From Cryobacterium flavum (GTDB taxonomy: Bacteria > Actinomycetota > Actinomycetes > Actinomycetales > Microbacteriaceae), in contig NZ_FNIB01000001.1 of assembly GCF_900103805.1 (NCBI RefSeq), positions 186,001-250,000 on the forward strand: a stretch of 64,000 bases of DNA, in the 5' to 3' direction. Of this stretch, positions 18,352 through 27,830 are shown one piece after another. A program made the translations under genes and the position numbers. A model generated the notes under the pieces. It was given only the letters and a program-made list of their open reading frames with translations, searched no databases and was not told the origin of the DNA. The first letter of the stretch is position 1. Every line of letters starts with the position of its first letter.

Positions 18352-18963
18352 CTACTTGTCGCTTGCCTTGTCGGCAGCGGCCGGCGCAGGAGTCGCCTTG
18401 GCAGCAGCAGGCTTGGCAGCGGCAACCTTCGCGGCGGGAACCGCGGTGGAGGCAGCAGCAACCGGAGCAGCAGCATCGGCCTTCGCAGCAGCGGCCGGAG
18501 CCTCTGCAACGACGGCTTCTGCTACGACAGGCTTGGCAGCAGCGGCGACCTTGGCGGCCGGAGCGGCAGCGGCTGCAGCAGCAGCGTCAGCCTTGGCAGC
18601 GATGACCTTCGGGTTGGCAGCCTTGCGAGCAGCCTTCTCTGCGGCCAGCTTGGTGGCAACGACGACCTGGGCGATGCCCTCTTCGGCGCGGAGCACCTTG
18701 GTGCGCATGACGGCCTCGGACAGCTTCAGCTGACGGTCGAGCTCGACCGTGGCTGAGGCGTTCGCGGTGAAGTCAACAACGGCATAAATGCCTTCGGTCT
18801 TCTTGTTGATCTCGTAAGCGAGACGACGACGACCCCAGACATCAACCTTGTCAATGCTGCCACCATCGTTGCGAACAACGTTGAGGAACTTGTCAAGGCT
18901 GGGAGCAACGGTGCGCTCATCGATCTCGGGATCGAGGATAACCATAAGTTCGTACTGATGCAT
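18352..18963 (-). CDS. rpsF: 30S ribosomal protein S6 with long alanine-rich tail
   Basis: Residues 1 to about 97 are a normal S6 ([20 protein letters not shown], then [14 protein letters not shown]). From about 105 to 203 there is a low-complexity tail of alanine, lysine, proline and valine, doubling the usual length of the protein. The ribosome binding site is strong (AAGGAGGT). It is the first gene of rpsF-ssb-rpsR-rplI. The tail is probably disordered; its function is unknown. Confidence 0.93.
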   Translation of the reverse strand: MHQYELMVILDPEIDERTVAPSLDKFLNVVRNDGGSIDKVDVWGRRRLAYEINKKTEGIYAVVDFTANASATVELDRQLKLSEAVMRTKVLRAEEGIAQVVVATKLAAEKAARKAANPKVIAAKADAAAAAAAAPAAKVAAAAKPVVAEAVVAEAPAAAAKADAAAPVAAASTAVPAAKVAAAKPAAAKATPAPAAADKASDK

Positions 18964-19127
18964 GACTAACCCACCTCCTTCGGACTAAAACGGCTGCAGA
19001 ATTTCTGCAACAGGAGGGTTGTGCATGTGCTGCAGGCGGAGGCCGGGAATCCGGCACGCAGGCAACCTGTCCAGACTACCGGATGCCGCGCGCATACGCC
19101 AGTCGACCTGCCCGTCGTTGGGTCGAC

Positions 19128-20468
19128 CTACTCGGTCTGAGTGGCATTAGCGGCATTCTGGGCGGCACGGACACCGGAGTCCACTGGCGTGCGGCCGATG
19201 AATACCTCGTCGAGCAGCGGCCGCATGGCGTTTTCGGCGGCCGGCCAACCGGCTCCCCGCGGTGCCGGCGCCGTTCCGGCGGCCAGCACGTCGTAGAACG
19301 GGCTGATGTCGACATTCTCCGAAGTCCAATAGGCCGCGTAGGCCGGCTGCGCGGCCAGCACGGCCGGAGACGCCGCACCGGATGCCCCGATGAATTCTGA
19401 TCCGGCGGCACTCCCGAGCCATTCCAAGACCCGCTGCGTTTCGGCCGGATGCTGGGATGCCGCATTACCGGCGGCCGCGATGCCATCGACACCGCTGATC
19501 GCACCGGCCGGGCCGCTGGGCAGGCGCACAACGCCCCAATCGAAGTTCGCCCCGGCGCTCACGTTGGCGAGGTTGTAGACACCACTCTGAAACAGGGCCA
19601 TCTTGCCCTGCAGAAACTGCTCGCGGCTGAAGTCGCCGTTGGTGTTCGTATCGGCGGCCGACGGAGCGACCTGCCACTTGTTCATGAGATCGACCAGGTA
19701 CTGGAACGAGGCGATGCCGGCGTCGGACGCGAAGGCATACTGGTTGGACTCGTCCTGAAACTGGGCACCATTGGAGGCCAGGTAATTCAGCACCATCGCC
19801 TGCAGGTCGTAGCCGGCGTTGTAGCCATATTGGCTGAGGTTGGAACCGTCGAACTCGGCGCTGTCGGCCGTGTTCCCGTTGTAGTCCTTGGTGAGTTTCT
19901 GCAGCACGCCAATGAGGGTGTCGTTGTCACCGGTGGGATCCCAGGTGAGTGCGGACACGTCGTCGGCGGTCAGGCCGGCATCACCGAGCAGGTCAGCGTT
20001 GTAATACACCGCAATGCCGGGGTCGGCCAGCTGCGGCACTCCCCACAGCGTGGCGTCCCTGGTGTACTGGGCGACGACGGGTGCGGACCAGCCGGCCTGG
20101 GCATCCGCTGGCAGGGCCGTCGTAATGTCAAGCAGCGCCCCCGCGTCGGCGTAAGCGGGGTAGCTGCCGCCGTCGACCCAGAAGACGTCGGGCGCCCCAG
20201 CACCGGCGACGTCGGTGCGAAGCTTCTCGAAATAGTCGTCCCACGGCACGATTTCGACGCCGACCTGGATGTCGGGGTTGTCCCGTTCGAAGGCGGAGAA
20301 GGACTTCTCGTAGGCGGCCGCGACCTGTTCATCCCAGAGACGCACGGTCACGGTGGTGGCATCGCTGGATGATTCGGAGCTGGAGAAGTTCAGGGCCGTG
20401 ACGGCCCCGGCAATGACGAGCAACACGCCGGCAACGCCGGCAGCAATGATGGTGGAACGCTTGGCCAT
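19128..20468 (-). CDS. Sugar ABC transporter substrate-binding protein
   Basis: A 446-residue family 1 extracellular solute-binding protein. The N-terminus has a hydrophobic anchor or signal (about 6-27) without a clear lipobox cysteine. The mature part begins near VTVRLWDEQVAAAYEKSF, typical of oligosaccharide or glycerol-phosphate binders. The start ATG at 20468 has AAAGGA before it; the open frame upstream is rejected. It is the last gene of a leftward permease-permease-binding protein unit. Substrate not determined. Confidence 0.87.
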   Translation of the reverse strand: MAKRSTIIAAGVAGVLLVIAGAVTALNFSSSESSSDATTVTVRLWDEQVAAAYEKSFSAFERDNPDIQVGVEIVPWDDYFEKLRTDVAGAGAPDVFWVDGGSYPAYADAGALLDITTALPADAQAGWSAPVVAQYTRDATLWGVPQLADPGIAVYYNADLLGDAGLTADDVSALTWDPTGDNDTLIGVLQKLTKDYNGNTADSAEFDGSNLSQYGYNAGYDLQAMVLNYLASNGAQFQDESNQYAFASDAGIASFQYLVDLMNKWQVAPSAADTNTNGDFSREQFLQGKMALFQSGVYNLANVSAGANFDWGVVRLPSGPAGAISGVDGIAAAGNAASQHPAETQRVLEWLGSAAGSEFIGASGAASPAVLAAQPAYAAYWTSENVDISPFYDVLAAGTAPAPRGAGWPAAENAMRPLLDEVFIGRTPVDSGVRAAQNAANATQTE

Positions 20469-20511
20469 GATGTCCTTTATTGACGGATCGAACCTTCCCC
20501 AGTGAACCAGC

Positions 20512-21342
20512 CTACGCAGATCCCGAGATGGTGATCGACCGCACAAAGCTGCGCTGAAACAGGAGAAACAACAGGAGCAGCGGCACTAGGGCGAGCGTCG
20601 TGGCCGCCATGACGAGGGTCCAGTTGCCATTGAACTGGCTTTGCAGGCTCGCTGTGGCGACGGTCACGACCCGCCATTCACTTCCGGTCGTGACCACGAG
20701 CGGCCACATGAAACTGTTCCAGTTGCTCACGATCGTGATCAGGGTCACCGTGGCGATAATCGGACGCGACAGTGGCACGACGATCTCGACCAGCACGTCG
20801 AGGGTGTTCGCACCGTCGAGCCGGGCAGCATCGATGAGTTCCTGGGGGATTCCACGAAAGTATTCGCGCAGCAGGAAGATCGCGTAGGGGGAAGCAAACG
20901 CGAACGGCAGCACGAGACTCCAGAACGAGTTGCGCAGCCCGGCCTCGGTCATCATCAGGTACAGGGGAATGACCAGCACGACGGGTGGGATCATCAGGGT
21001 CGACAGGTATACCCAAAACAACACCTGGCGGCCCGGAAAATCAACCCGAGCGAAGGCATAGGCGGCGAGAATCGAGCAGATCAGCTGCCCGACCAGAATC
21101 AGTACCGCCGCCAGGATCGTGACCACGATGGCACGACCGAATTGTGCCGGTCCGGTCAGCAGCAGCGCAAAATTGTCGAGCGTGAATGGGTCAGGCCAGC
21201 TCAGGGCTGGCTCCTGCGCGAACTGCTCCCGGGTCTTGAACGCCGTCAGGATGCTCAGCAGGAACGGCCCGAGGGTGAACAGGGCACCGAGCACGAGCAC
21301 CACGTAGACGGCGGCCGTTGAGGAGAATCTAGTCCATTTCAT
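20512..21342 (-). CDS. Sugar ABC transporter permease (MalG/CUT1 type)
   Basis: A 276-residue permease with six transmembrane segments. The EAA loop, EYFRGIPQELIDAARLDGANTL, contacts the ATPase. The start at 21342 (MKWTRFSS) overlaps the upstream permease by 14 bases. It pairs with the MalF-like permease. There is no ATPase gene in this unit, so it probably shares a general ATPase such as MsmK or UgpC encoded elsewhere. Confidence 0.9.
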   Translation of the reverse strand: MKWTRFSSTAAVYVVLVLGALFTLGPFLLSILTAFKTREQFAQEPALSWPDPFTLDNFALLLTGPAQFGRAIVVTILAAVLILVGQLICSILAAYAFARVDFPGRQVLFWVYLSTLMIPPVVLVIPLYLMMTEAGLRNSFWSLVLPFAFASPYAIFLLREYFRGIPQELIDAARLDGANTLDVLVEIVVPLSRPIIATVTLITIVSNWNSFMWPLVVTTGSEWRVVTVATASLQSQFNGNWTLVMAATTLALVPLLLLFLLFQRSFVRSITISGSA

Positions 21343-22210
21343 AGGTGACCCTCCGGCGAAAATAGAACTGCTGGGCGAGGGTGATGACCACCAGGATGAC
21401 CAGCAGAACGACCGCCATGACGGCCGCACGACCGAGGTCGAAGGCGTCGAAAGCTTCGTAGTAGATGCGCGCCGCTACGACATCCGTTGATCGTGCCGGG
21501 CCGCCCTGGGTGAGCGCGTACACCTGGTCGAAGACCTGAAAGGCCGAGATGACCGTGGTGACGAGCACGAAGAACATGGTAGGACGCAGCAGTGGCAGCT
21601 TGATGTGCCAGAACATCTTTACCGCGCCGGCACCGTCGATGCGGGCCGCCTCGAGAATCTGCCCTGGAATGTTGAGCAGCCCGGCCATGAAGAACAGCGT
21701 GACGTAGCCGACGTTGGTCCAGATCACCACGGCAGCCACGGCCGGCAATGCGAGCGCTGGGTCGCTGAGCCACTCAACGCGCTGACCGAGCAGGGTGTTC
21801 AGGGCTCCGTCGGTCGGCGCGAGAATCCACTTCCACACGACTCCGAGAGCCAGCGGAGCACAAATCCACGGCAACACGTAGATGGTGCGAAACCAGGCCG
21901 ACCCCGGCAGACCTCGGGTGAGCAGTGTCGCCGCGCCGAGCCCGATCAGGGTTTGAATCGGCACGACGAGGGCAACGAAGATCAGCGTGACCAGCAGGGA
22001 ATTGCCGAAGACACCGTCGCTGAGAACGGACTGGTAGTTGTCGAGACCGACGAAGGTGATCGGGCCGATCAGGTCCCAGCTCTGAAAGCTGAGCCAGAGC
22101 ACGACCAGCACCGGGAGTAGGAGAAAGCAGACCACACCGAACAGGCTGGGGGCGAGAAGGGCATAGCCGGTGATCGCACTGCGTCGACGGAGCCTCCCTC
22201 TACTCCGCAC
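21329..22210 (-). CDS. Sugar ABC transporter permease (MalF/CUT1 type)
   Basis: A roughly 293-residue CUT1 permease with six or more transmembrane segments. The EAA loop is LLNIPGQILEAARIDGAGAV. The start is uncertain: GTG at 22210 keeps the overlap with cca to 11 bases; an ATG at 22270 would overlap by 71 bases and has no ribosome binding site. It follows cca directly and may be cotranscribed with it. Confidence 0.85.
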   Translation of the reverse strand: MRSRGRLRRRSAITGYALLAPSLFGVVCFLLLPVLVVLWLSFQSWDLIGPITFVGLDNYQSVLSDGVFGNSLLVTLIFVALVVPIQTLIGLGAATLLTRGLPGSAWFRTIYVLPWICAPLALGVVWKWILAPTDGALNTLLGQRVEWLSDPALALPAVAAVVIWTNVGYVTLFFMAGLLNIPGQILEAARIDGAGAVKMFWHIKLPLLRPTMFFVLVTTVISAFQVFDQVYALTQGGPARSTDVVAARIYYEAFDAFDLGRAAVMAVVLLVILVVITLAQQFYFRRRVTYEMD

Positions 22211-23651
22211 GCTCCGCCCACCACTGAACCAACCGGCGGGTGGCTTCTTCCTCACCCAGCGGGCCATCATCGAGACGCTGCTCGAGCAGATACCGGTAGG
22301 CCTCTCCCACCTCGCGGCCTGGCTTCAGGCCGAGCACCACCATGATCTGCTCGCCGTCAAGGTCGGGACGCAGGGCTCCGAGCTCTTCCTGCTCGTTCAG
22401 CGCGGCAATGCGCTGTTCCAGGTCGTCGTAGGCGAAGCCGAGACGGTCGGCCTTGCGCCGGTTGCGGGTCGTGACGTCGGCGCGGGTCAGAATATGCAGC
22501 CGTTCCAGCTGGTCGCCGGCGTCGCGCACGTACCGGCGCACGGCCGAGTCGGTCCAGGCGCCCTCCGTGTAGCCGAAGAATCGCAGGTGCAGCTCGATCA
22601 GACGGGCGACGGCGTTGATGGTGTCGTTGTCAAAGCGCAGGGCGCGCAGGCGCTTCTTGGCGAGCTTGGCACCCACCACGTCGTGGTGGTAGAAACTCAC
22701 GACGCCGCCGGGTTCCAGCTTGCGGGTGGCCGGCTTGCCGATGTCGTGCAGCAGGGCGGCGAGACGCACGATCAGGTCTGGGGCCTCCAGGTTGCCGCGC
22801 GAGGTCTCGTAGCCCATCGCCTGCTCCAGCACCGTGAGCGTGTGCTGGTAGACGTCCTTGTGGTGGTGGTGCTCGTCGATCTCGAGCCGCAGGCCGGGAA
22901 TCTCCGGCAGCACGATCTCGGCCAGGCCCGATTCCATCAGTACCTCGATGCCGGCGCGCGGGTCCCTGGAGACCAACAGCTTCGAGAGTTCGTCGCCGAT
23001 GCGTTCGGCCGACACGATACGGATGCTTTCCCGCATCTTCTCCATGGCCACTGCGGTATCCAGATCCAGCGTGAAACCCAGCTGGCCCGTGAACCGAGCC
23101 GCGCGCAGCATCCGCAGCGGGTCGTCACCGAAGGACACCTCCGGAGTGCTCGGGGTGCGGAGGCGCCCGGCGAGCAGGTCATCGATGCCGCCGGCCGGGT
23201 CGACGAGCGTGAGCTGGGGCAGGCGCAGGGCCATGGCGTTGACGGTGAAGTCCCGGCGGAGCAGGTCGGGTTCCAGGCTGGTACCGAACACCACGTCGGG
23301 TTTGCGGGTGGTGCCATCGTAGCTGTCCGCCCGATAGGTGGTGATCTCCACGGTTTCACCGGCGAGGCTCGCACCGATCGTGCCATACGCCCGACCGATG
23401 TCCCACTGGGCTTCGGAGAGGGGTTTGACGAGCGCGAGAATCTGATCCGGTGTCGCATCCGTGGTGAAATCAAGGTCGTGCAGCGGGCGGTCCAGGAACG
23501 CATCGCGAACCGGGCCGCCGACCAGGGCCAGCTCGTGGCCGACCGCAGCAAATGCGTTCGCGAGACGAGAAACGGTGGGGGTGGCAGCCAGGTCGCCCAG
23601 TCGTGCGAGGGCTGCCGCGACGCTCTGCATATGCCCCATATTAGTTGCCAT
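22200..23651 (-). CDS. cca: CCA tRNA nucleotidyltransferase
   Basis: Adds or repairs the 3'-CCA of tRNA. 483 residues: a class II nucleotidyltransferase domain with LVGGPVRDAFL and DLDFTTDA metal motif near residues 40-65, RRDFTVNAMAL, and the RNA-binding DDPLRMLRAARF segment. A C-terminal HD-like domain contains LLHDIGKPATR. The start could also be one of two ATGs four or seven codons further in. Downstream genes for sugar import overlap its end. Confidence 0.93.
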   Translation of the reverse strand: MATNMGHMQSVAAALARLGDLAATPTVSRLANAFAAVGHELALVGGPVRDAFLDRPLHDLDFTTDATPDQILALVKPLSEAQWDIGRAYGTIGASLAGETVEITTYRADSYDGTTRKPDVVFGTSLEPDLLRRDFTVNAMALRLPQLTLVDPAGGIDDLLAGRLRTPSTPEVSFGDDPLRMLRAARFTGQLGFTLDLDTAVAMEKMRESIRIVSAERIGDELSKLLVSRDPRAGIEVLMESGLAEIVLPEIPGLRLEIDEHHHHKDVYQHTLTVLEQAMGYETSRGNLEAPDLIVRLAALLHDIGKPATRKLEPGGVVSFYHHDVVGAKLAKKRLRALRFDNDTINAVARLIELHLRFFGYTEGAWTDSAVRRYVRDAGDQLERLHILTRADVTTRNRRKADRLGFAYDDLEQRIAALNEQEELGALRPDLDGEQIMVVLGLKPGREVGEAYRYLLEQRLDDGPLGEEEATRRLVQWWAERAE

Positions 23652-23711
23652 CAGGGGGGCACGCAGACTCGGTGCAGGCGGCTCTAGGCTGACACGCCGT
23701 AGAATCCCCCT

Positions 23712-26030
23712 ATGGTGGCCGAGTCAGATTCCGCGCATCGGCCCGCGCTCCCGGCTGCCGCGTGCAGCGCCGTGCGCCCGGCCCGGCGCGCGATGAGTCG
23801 TCGCCGGCCCGGGCCGATTACGGCGTTTCTGGTGGGAGCTCTGACCCTGGCGTCGCTGATTTTTGCACCGATCTTCGTTCTAGCGTCGGCTCAGGCCGAC
23901 CCGGCGACCGGCTCCGTCGCGAGCGCCACCACCCCCGCTGACACCGTCGGCGTCACGGTCGCGCCGACCACGTCGCCGCAGCTGGTACCTGGCCAGGACC
24001 TGGTTCTAACGGTGACCGTGCACAACAACACCAGCGCCGACATTCCGATCGGCCGAGTCGATGTGTACCTCGCGCAGCTCGCGCTGACCACCCGGGCGGC
24101 ACTCGATAGCTGGCTCCGGCCCGATGACGACGCAAATTCCGGCGACCAGCTGGTGAGCGTGCCCACCACGGAAGGTATTCCGGCTGGTGCCAGCACGAAC
24201 CTGAGCGTCACGGTTCCGGCTGCGGCCGTGGGATTGACAGATGACAACGCGTGGGGAGCGCGTGGGATCGCCGCGATTCTCGTTGCGGGTGACGTGATTC
24301 AAGCTGAGGGCCGCGGCACGTTTGTCTGGTCCCAGGGCAGCGCGATCACCCCGGTCGCTCTCGCCGCTATTTTGCCGATCACGACCCCGGAAAGCGCGAC
24401 CGGCCTGATCACCTCGAAGGCACTCGAGTCGTACACGAGCTCGGTCGGTCTGCTCTCGCGCCAACTGGATGTCGCCATTGATGCGCCCACCGCGACGATC
24501 GCCATAGATCCGCAGATCATCGCCTCGATTCGAGTGCTCGGCACGGCCGCTCCGGCGTCGGCCGTGGCCTGGCTCGACCGTCTGGCCGGTGCGAGCAATG
24601 ACATCTTCCCGCTCGGCTACGCGGATGCCGACATCGCGTTGCAAGCGCAGGCGGGCGCCACGACGCTGCTCGCGCCCACCTCTTTCGTGTCGGCGATCGA
24701 CGCGAGCCTGTTCGTCGTGCCCTCGGCCACACCGCTCCCGGAAGACACCACCGACCCGACCGATGTGCCCAGCGTCACGTCACGAGCCAGGGCCCAAGCC
24801 ACCGCGTCTCCGACACCCACCCCGACACCCACGCCGGAACCCGGCGCAACGGTCATCCCCTCGACCAGCGACCTGCTGGCCTGGAACTACACGAGCACCG
24901 CTATCGGCTGGCCGGTCGCCGGGCAGGTTGCGCGCGCCGATCTTGACGTCTTTGCCGCGAGCGGCCTGACCACGACCATCCTCTCCAGCGGGAACGTCGA
25001 ACAGTCAGACGTCTTCACGCCGAATACCGCGTTCGCTCTTCCGGGCGGGCTTGGTCTGGTCAGCGACTCCGCACTGTCGGCCGCCATCCGTACCGCGGCC
25101 GAAGCCACGACCGAGGACGAGTGGCGGGTCAGCGTCTCCGAGGCGGCTTCGCTGCTCGCGGTTGTGTCTGCGGAGAACCCCAACTCGGCACGCACATTGT
25201 TGGTCACCTTCAACCGCAGCAGTCAGGAAAGCGCGACCCGGGTCGCTCAGACGCTTGCGGCCCTCGATTCGACGACCTGGTCGAACGCGGCCCCGCTGCA
25301 GGCTGCCCTGGATTCCGCCCCGGGCACTACGGTGACTTTTCGGGACCAGGCCATTGACACTAACCGGGTCACGCTCGCCCGATCGCTGTTGCAGCGCGAG
25401 GCGGCAATCGCCGAATTCGCGACCATTCTGGCCGATCCGCTGGCGTTCACCGCGCCGGCGCGATTGGATTTGCTGACCCTTCTGGACACAACCTGGGCCT
25501 CGCAGACTGAGGCCTGGGCTGACCAGGTGCGGGCGAACCTCGCTGCCTCCTTCGACCTGATCCACGCCGTGACCGTGACCACCCGCGGGCCGATCATTGT
25601 GGTGGGCAGCAAGGTCGACCTGCGCATAACGCTCAACAACGCCCTGGACCAGGCCGTCACCGTGCGCACCGAGATCGTGCCGTCCAACGGGCGACTCGTG
25701 GTCGGTGAAACCCTCGAGACGACCATTCAGCCGAACTCCGCGCAGGCCGTCTCCGTACCCCTCAGCGCCGCTGTCGGTAACGGCGATGTCGTCCTGCGGG
25801 TCACCCTGTTCACCCTGAATGGCACCCCGCTCGGCCAGCCGGCTCCGATCGATGTCAGCGTGCGCGCCGACTGGGAAGGTGTTGGCGCGAGTATCTTCGC
25901 CATTCTCGTCGTCGGCTTCTTCGGTTTTGGTATCTGGCGCAACATCGTGCGCCGACGCCGCGAGAAATCGGCCGAGGCATCCGCTGTCAGTGAAGAGACG
26001 GTGTTACCCACGGCGGTGCCCGATGCCTGA
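23712..26030 (+). CDS. DUF6049 family secreted/membrane protein
   Basis: A 772-residue protein. Residues 37-62 form a signal or anchor helix (ITAFLVGALTLASLIFAPIF). A large outer region follows, with a TPTPTPTPEP linker in the middle and an Ig-like fold near the C-terminus. A second transmembrane helix (about 722-742) leads to a basic cytoplasmic tail. The family is commonly encoded next to murJ in actinobacteria. The stop overlaps the murJ start by eight bases. A role in peptidoglycan precursor export is inferred from context only. Confidence 0.8.
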   Translation: MVAESDSAHRPALPAAACSAVRPARRAMSRRRPGPITAFLVGALTLASLIFAPIFVLASAQADPATGSVASATTPADTVGVTVAPTTSPQLVPGQDLVLTVTVHNNTSADIPIGRVDVYLAQLALTTRAALDSWLRPDDDANSGDQLVSVPTTEGIPAGASTNLSVTVPAAAVGLTDDNAWGARGIAAILVAGDVIQAEGRGTFVWSQGSAITPVALAAILPITTPESATGLITSKALESYTSSVGLLSRQLDVAIDAPTATIAIDPQIIASIRVLGTAAPASAVAWLDRLAGASNDIFPLGYADADIALQAQAGATTLLAPTSFVSAIDASLFVVPSATPLPEDTTDPTDVPSVTSRARAQATASPTPTPTPTPEPGATVIPSTSDLLAWNYTSTAIGWPVAGQVARADLDVFAASGLTTTILSSGNVEQSDVFTPNTAFALPGGLGLVSDSALSAAIRTAAEATTEDEWRVSVSEAASLLAVVSAENPNSARTLLVTFNRSSQESATRVAQTLAALDSTTWSNAAPLQAALDSAPGTTVTFRDQAIDTNRVTLARSLLQREAAIAEFATILADPLAFTAPARLDLLTLLDTTWASQTEAWADQVRANLAASFDLIHAVTVTTRGPIIVVGSKVDLRITLNNALDQAVTVRTEIVPSNGRLVVGETLETTIQPNSAQAVSVPLSAAVGNGDVVLRVTLFTLNGTPLGQPAPIDVSVRADWEGVGASIFAILVVGFFGFGIWRNIVRRRREKSAEASAVSEETVLPTAVPDA

Positions 26031-27651
26031 CCCGGCTCCCAGCGGCAGTGGAGGTATCGGCCGGGCCAGTGCGTTCTTGGCCTCCGGCACGATAGTGTCG
26101 CGCATTCTCGGCTTCGTGAAGGTCATCGTTTTGGCCGCCATCATCGGCCAGTTCGGTGCCGCGGCCGACACGTTCGCGATCGCCAATCAGCTGCCGAACA
26201 CCATCTATGTGATCGTGGCCGGCGGAATCCTGACCGCCGTTCTGGTTCCGCAAATCGTTCGAGCCAGCCTCCACGCCGACGGTGGCACGGCGTACATCAA
26301 CAAGCTGCTCACCCTCGCCCTGGTCGTGCTGTTTGCGACGACCCTCATCGCTACCCTGTTGGCCCCGACCATCACCGGGTTCATCGGCTTGAACCTCCCC
26401 CAGAACGAGAAGGCACTGGCCGTGGCATTTGCTTACTGGTGCCTTCCGCAAATGTTCTTCTACGGGCTATACACCCTGCTGGGCGAAGTGCTCAACGCCC
26501 GCAAATCTTTCGGACCGTTCACCTGGGTGCCAGTGCTCAACAACCTGGTGGCCATCATCGGCCTGATCGTTTTCGCGACGCTGTTCAGCCCTGACCCGTT
26601 CGGTGCTCGATCGGCCGCCGAGATCACGTCGGCCATGGTCGCCGTACTGGGCGGCAGTGCCACCCTCGGCGTGATCACCCAGGCCGTCGTGCTGTTTTAC
26701 TTCTGGCGCCGCATCGGATTGCACTACCGCCCGGATTTCCATTTTCGCGGCGTGGGTCTCGGTGCCGCCGGCAAAATGGCGAGCTGGACCTTCGGGATGC
26801 TTCTGCTCACGACTTTCGCGGGCATTGTCGAAACGCAGGTCGTGACGCTCGCACACGGTGAGGCATCCGTTGCCGTTCTCGCCACCGCCTGGCTAATTTT
26901 CATGCTGCCGCACTCCGTGATCACGGTGTCGGTCGCGACGGCGTACTTCACCCGCATGAGCGAACATGCCGCACTCGGAAGCTGGTCACTGGTGCGAACG
27001 GATGCCTCGAGCGCGATTCGGGGAACGTCGCTCGTGATTGTGCTCGCCGCGGCCGTCATCGCGGTCTGCGCTTACCCGTTTGCGGCGATCTTCGTGACAC
27101 CGTTCGACCAGGTGCAGTCGATCGGCAACGTCATCATCGCGTTCATTCTGGGGCTGGTGCCATTCTGCGTGTTGTTCGTTCTGCAGCGCACCTTCTACGC
27201 CCTCGGTGACACGCGTACACCGTTCTTTTTCACCCTGTTCCAGGTCGTTCTGCTGATTTGCGCCGTGCTGGCCTGCGCGTGGCTGCCCACGGAATGGATC
27301 GCCGTTGGCATCGCCGCGTCGATCACGGTGACCGGTACGCTGCAGGCAATCTTGGCCGCCATTCTCCTGCGCCGCCGAATGCACGGTATCGACGGACGAC
27401 GCATTCTGCGCAGTCTCGTGAAATATCTGGTCGCTGTGATAATTCCAGTGGCTGCCGGCCTGACCCTCACGACCCTCCTGGGGGGCAATGTCGACTGCGG
27501 ATTCGCCGTGTCCTCGAGGCTCACGGCCATGGTCTCCATGGTGTTGATCGGGGTCGTCATGTCCGCGGCCTACTTCGGACTGCTCCTGGTCATGCGCAGC
27601 GGCGAGCTCACGGCCTTTCTGGCGCCCCTGCAGCGCCGCTTCGGCCGCTAA
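26023..27651 (+). CDS. murJ: Lipid II flippase MurJ
   Basis: A 542-residue MOP-superfamily flippase with about 14 transmembrane segments. It moves lipid II across the membrane for peptidoglycan synthesis. Family features include GFVKVIVLAAIIGQFGAAADTF in helix 1-2 and LGEVLNARKSFGPF. The start is the ATG at 26023, overlapping the DUF6049 stop by eight bases; the long frame upstream is a shadow. No kinase-like C-terminal domain is fused, unlike mycobacterial MviN. Confidence 0.92.
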   Translation: MPDPAPSGSGGIGRASAFLASGTIVSRILGFVKVIVLAAIIGQFGAAADTFAIANQLPNTIYVIVAGGILTAVLVPQIVRASLHADGGTAYINKLLTLALVVLFATTLIATLLAPTITGFIGLNLPQNEKALAVAFAYWCLPQMFFYGLYTLLGEVLNARKSFGPFTWVPVLNNLVAIIGLIVFATLFSPDPFGARSAAEITSAMVAVLGGSATLGVITQAVVLFYFWRRIGLHYRPDFHFRGVGLGAAGKMASWTFGMLLLTTFAGIVETQVVTLAHGEASVAVLATAWLIFMLPHSVITVSVATAYFTRMSEHAALGSWSLVRTDASSAIRGTSLVIVLAAAVIAVCAYPFAAIFVTPFDQVQSIGNVIIAFILGLVPFCVLFVLQRTFYALGDTRTPFFFTLFQVVLLICAVLACAWLPTEWIAVGIAASITVTGTLQAILAAILLRRRMHGIDGRRILRSLVKYLVAVIIPVAAGLTLTTLLGGNVDCGFAVSSRLTAMVSMVLIGVVMSAAYFGLLLVMRSGELTAFLAPLQRRFGR

Positions 27652-27830
27652 CGCGTTCCCGGCCTGACACGCGGCTCAGCGCCCCTGTGAGTGGTGCGCC
27701 TCGCTGGCGGTGGCTGGGTACCGGCGGCTCTTGCTGGGAGGCCGCGGAATAGCATCGGATTAGGATGTGTTGTATCGAAGCGTGAGGCGGGATATTGCCC
27801 GTCTTGCCCACCACTGCAAGGAGTGTGCGC

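Noticed and set aside
22170-23687. A 505-codon plus-strand frame opposite cca
   Set aside because: Antisense shadow of a conserved CCA-adding enzyme, with no ribosome binding site.
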